From Rhodanobacter sp. (GTDB taxonomy: Bacteria > Pseudomonadota > Gammaproteobacteria > Xanthomonadales > Rhodanobacteraceae): 64,000 nt of DNA. The notes under the pieces were generated by a model. It saw only the letters and a program-made list of their open reading frames with translations, was not told where the DNA came from and ran no database searches. Position 1 is the stretch's first letter. Each line of letters opens with the position of its first letter. The stretch lies in NCBI GenBank assembly GCA_024711345.1, contig JANJTA010000026.1, positions 1 through 64,000 on the forward strand. Direction: 5' to 3'. The translations under genes and the position numbers were made by a program. This document shows, piece after piece, positions 63,744 through 64,000 of the stretch.

Positions 63744-64000
63744 ATGCTCGATATCGCGCTCTACATCCTCGCCGCGCTGCTCATCCTCGGCGGCCTCGCC
63801 GGCACCGTGCTGCCGATGCTGCCGGGCATCCCGATGATCTTCGGCGGCATCTGGCTGGTCGCCGCGGTGGACGGCTACCGGCATCTGGGCCTGGGCTGGC
63901 TGCTGGTGATCGGCGCGCTCGGCGCGCTCGGCGTGCTGGTCGACTTCGTCGCCGGCACGCTGGGCGCCAAGCGGGTCGGCGCCAGTCCGCGCGCGCTGTG
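63744..64000 (+). CDS. DUF456 family membrane protein (N-terminal part, runs off window)
   Basis: The first 85 residues are mostly hydrophobic: MLDIALYILAALLILGGLAG with VLPMLPGIPMIFGG, then LGWLLVIGALGALGVLVDFVAGTLGAKRVGAS. This is the DUF456 pattern: a Gly-rich N-terminal helix pair with the P-G-x-P loop and the conserved D-F-x-A-G-x-x-G-A-K-x-x-G-A-S. Function unknown. It starts 26 bp after the last fpr codon that matches its family, with no stop between them in the fpr frame. Confidence 0.85.
   Translation, partial: MLDIALYILAALLILGGLAGTVLPMLPGIPMIFGGIWLVAAVDGYRHLGLGWLLVIGALGALGVLVDFVAGTLGAKRVGASPRAL

Overview
The window is about 70% G+C, with tightly packed genes. Its content fits a denitrifying gammaproteobacterium of the Rhodanobacter/Dyella/Xanthomonas branch (Rhodanobacteraceae is my best guess). 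Pointers are a lipoprotein-type copper nitrite reductase with NnrS, FNR and HemN; tandem POT peptide transporters; a Xanthomonas-type PhoP/PhoQ pair; and REP-type inverted repeats. No ribosomal RNA lies in the window, so this placement is inference.

Layout. 1-4.2 kb (minus strand): an oxygen-controlled denitrification and heme block (nirK fragment, nnrS, fnr, hemN) with FNR-type boxes at three promoters. 4.2-8.2 kb: a tyrosine/homogentisate catabolic operon (hppD-hmgA-FAH), divergent from a MarR regulator whose likely operator fills the spacer of the hppD promoter. 8.2-12.4 kb: two tandem POT transporters and kynA. 12.7-16.3 kb: a 2-oxoacid dehydrogenase E1alpha-E1beta-E2 operon containing a REP doublet and closed by a strong terminator. 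16.4-25.8 kb: mixed housekeeping genes (metallopeptidase, VOC protein, MgtC/SapB, DUF5916 barrel, trpS, yegP-like, arginase) and small unknown ORFs. 26.2-27.6 kb: an A+T-richer pair of membrane-protein genes next to the 3' end of tRNA-Thr(TGT), probably imported. 27.6-34.9 kb: SPOR protein, coaX, birA, mtfA, phoQ-phoP-PepSY and dusA.

The most striking part is 34.99-61.26 kb: a co-directional run of 23 genes, mostly overlapping or nearly touching, that encodes a contractile injection system (CIS) of the phage-tail-like (eCIS/Afp/PVC-related) kind. It has a sheath, tube, DUF4255 cap, AAA+ ATPase, LysM hub, gpD/gpV/PAAR spike, gp25, two large J-type baseplate proteins, a tail-I-like protein and a DUF6519 protein. 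Embedded are two DUF4157 proteins and a papain-like protein (candidate cargo), an M15 peptidase and a two-helix membrane protein. No phage head, portal, terminase, integrase or T6SS membrane-complex gene is present, and I see no tape-measure or tail-fibre gene. A textbook sigma-54 promoter sits just upstream of the first gene, and the next gene upstream encodes a receiver-less sigma-54 activator. This makes a self-contained regulatory circuit. The window ends with a ferredoxin-NADP reductase gene lacking its normal stop, and a partial DUF456 membrane protein.
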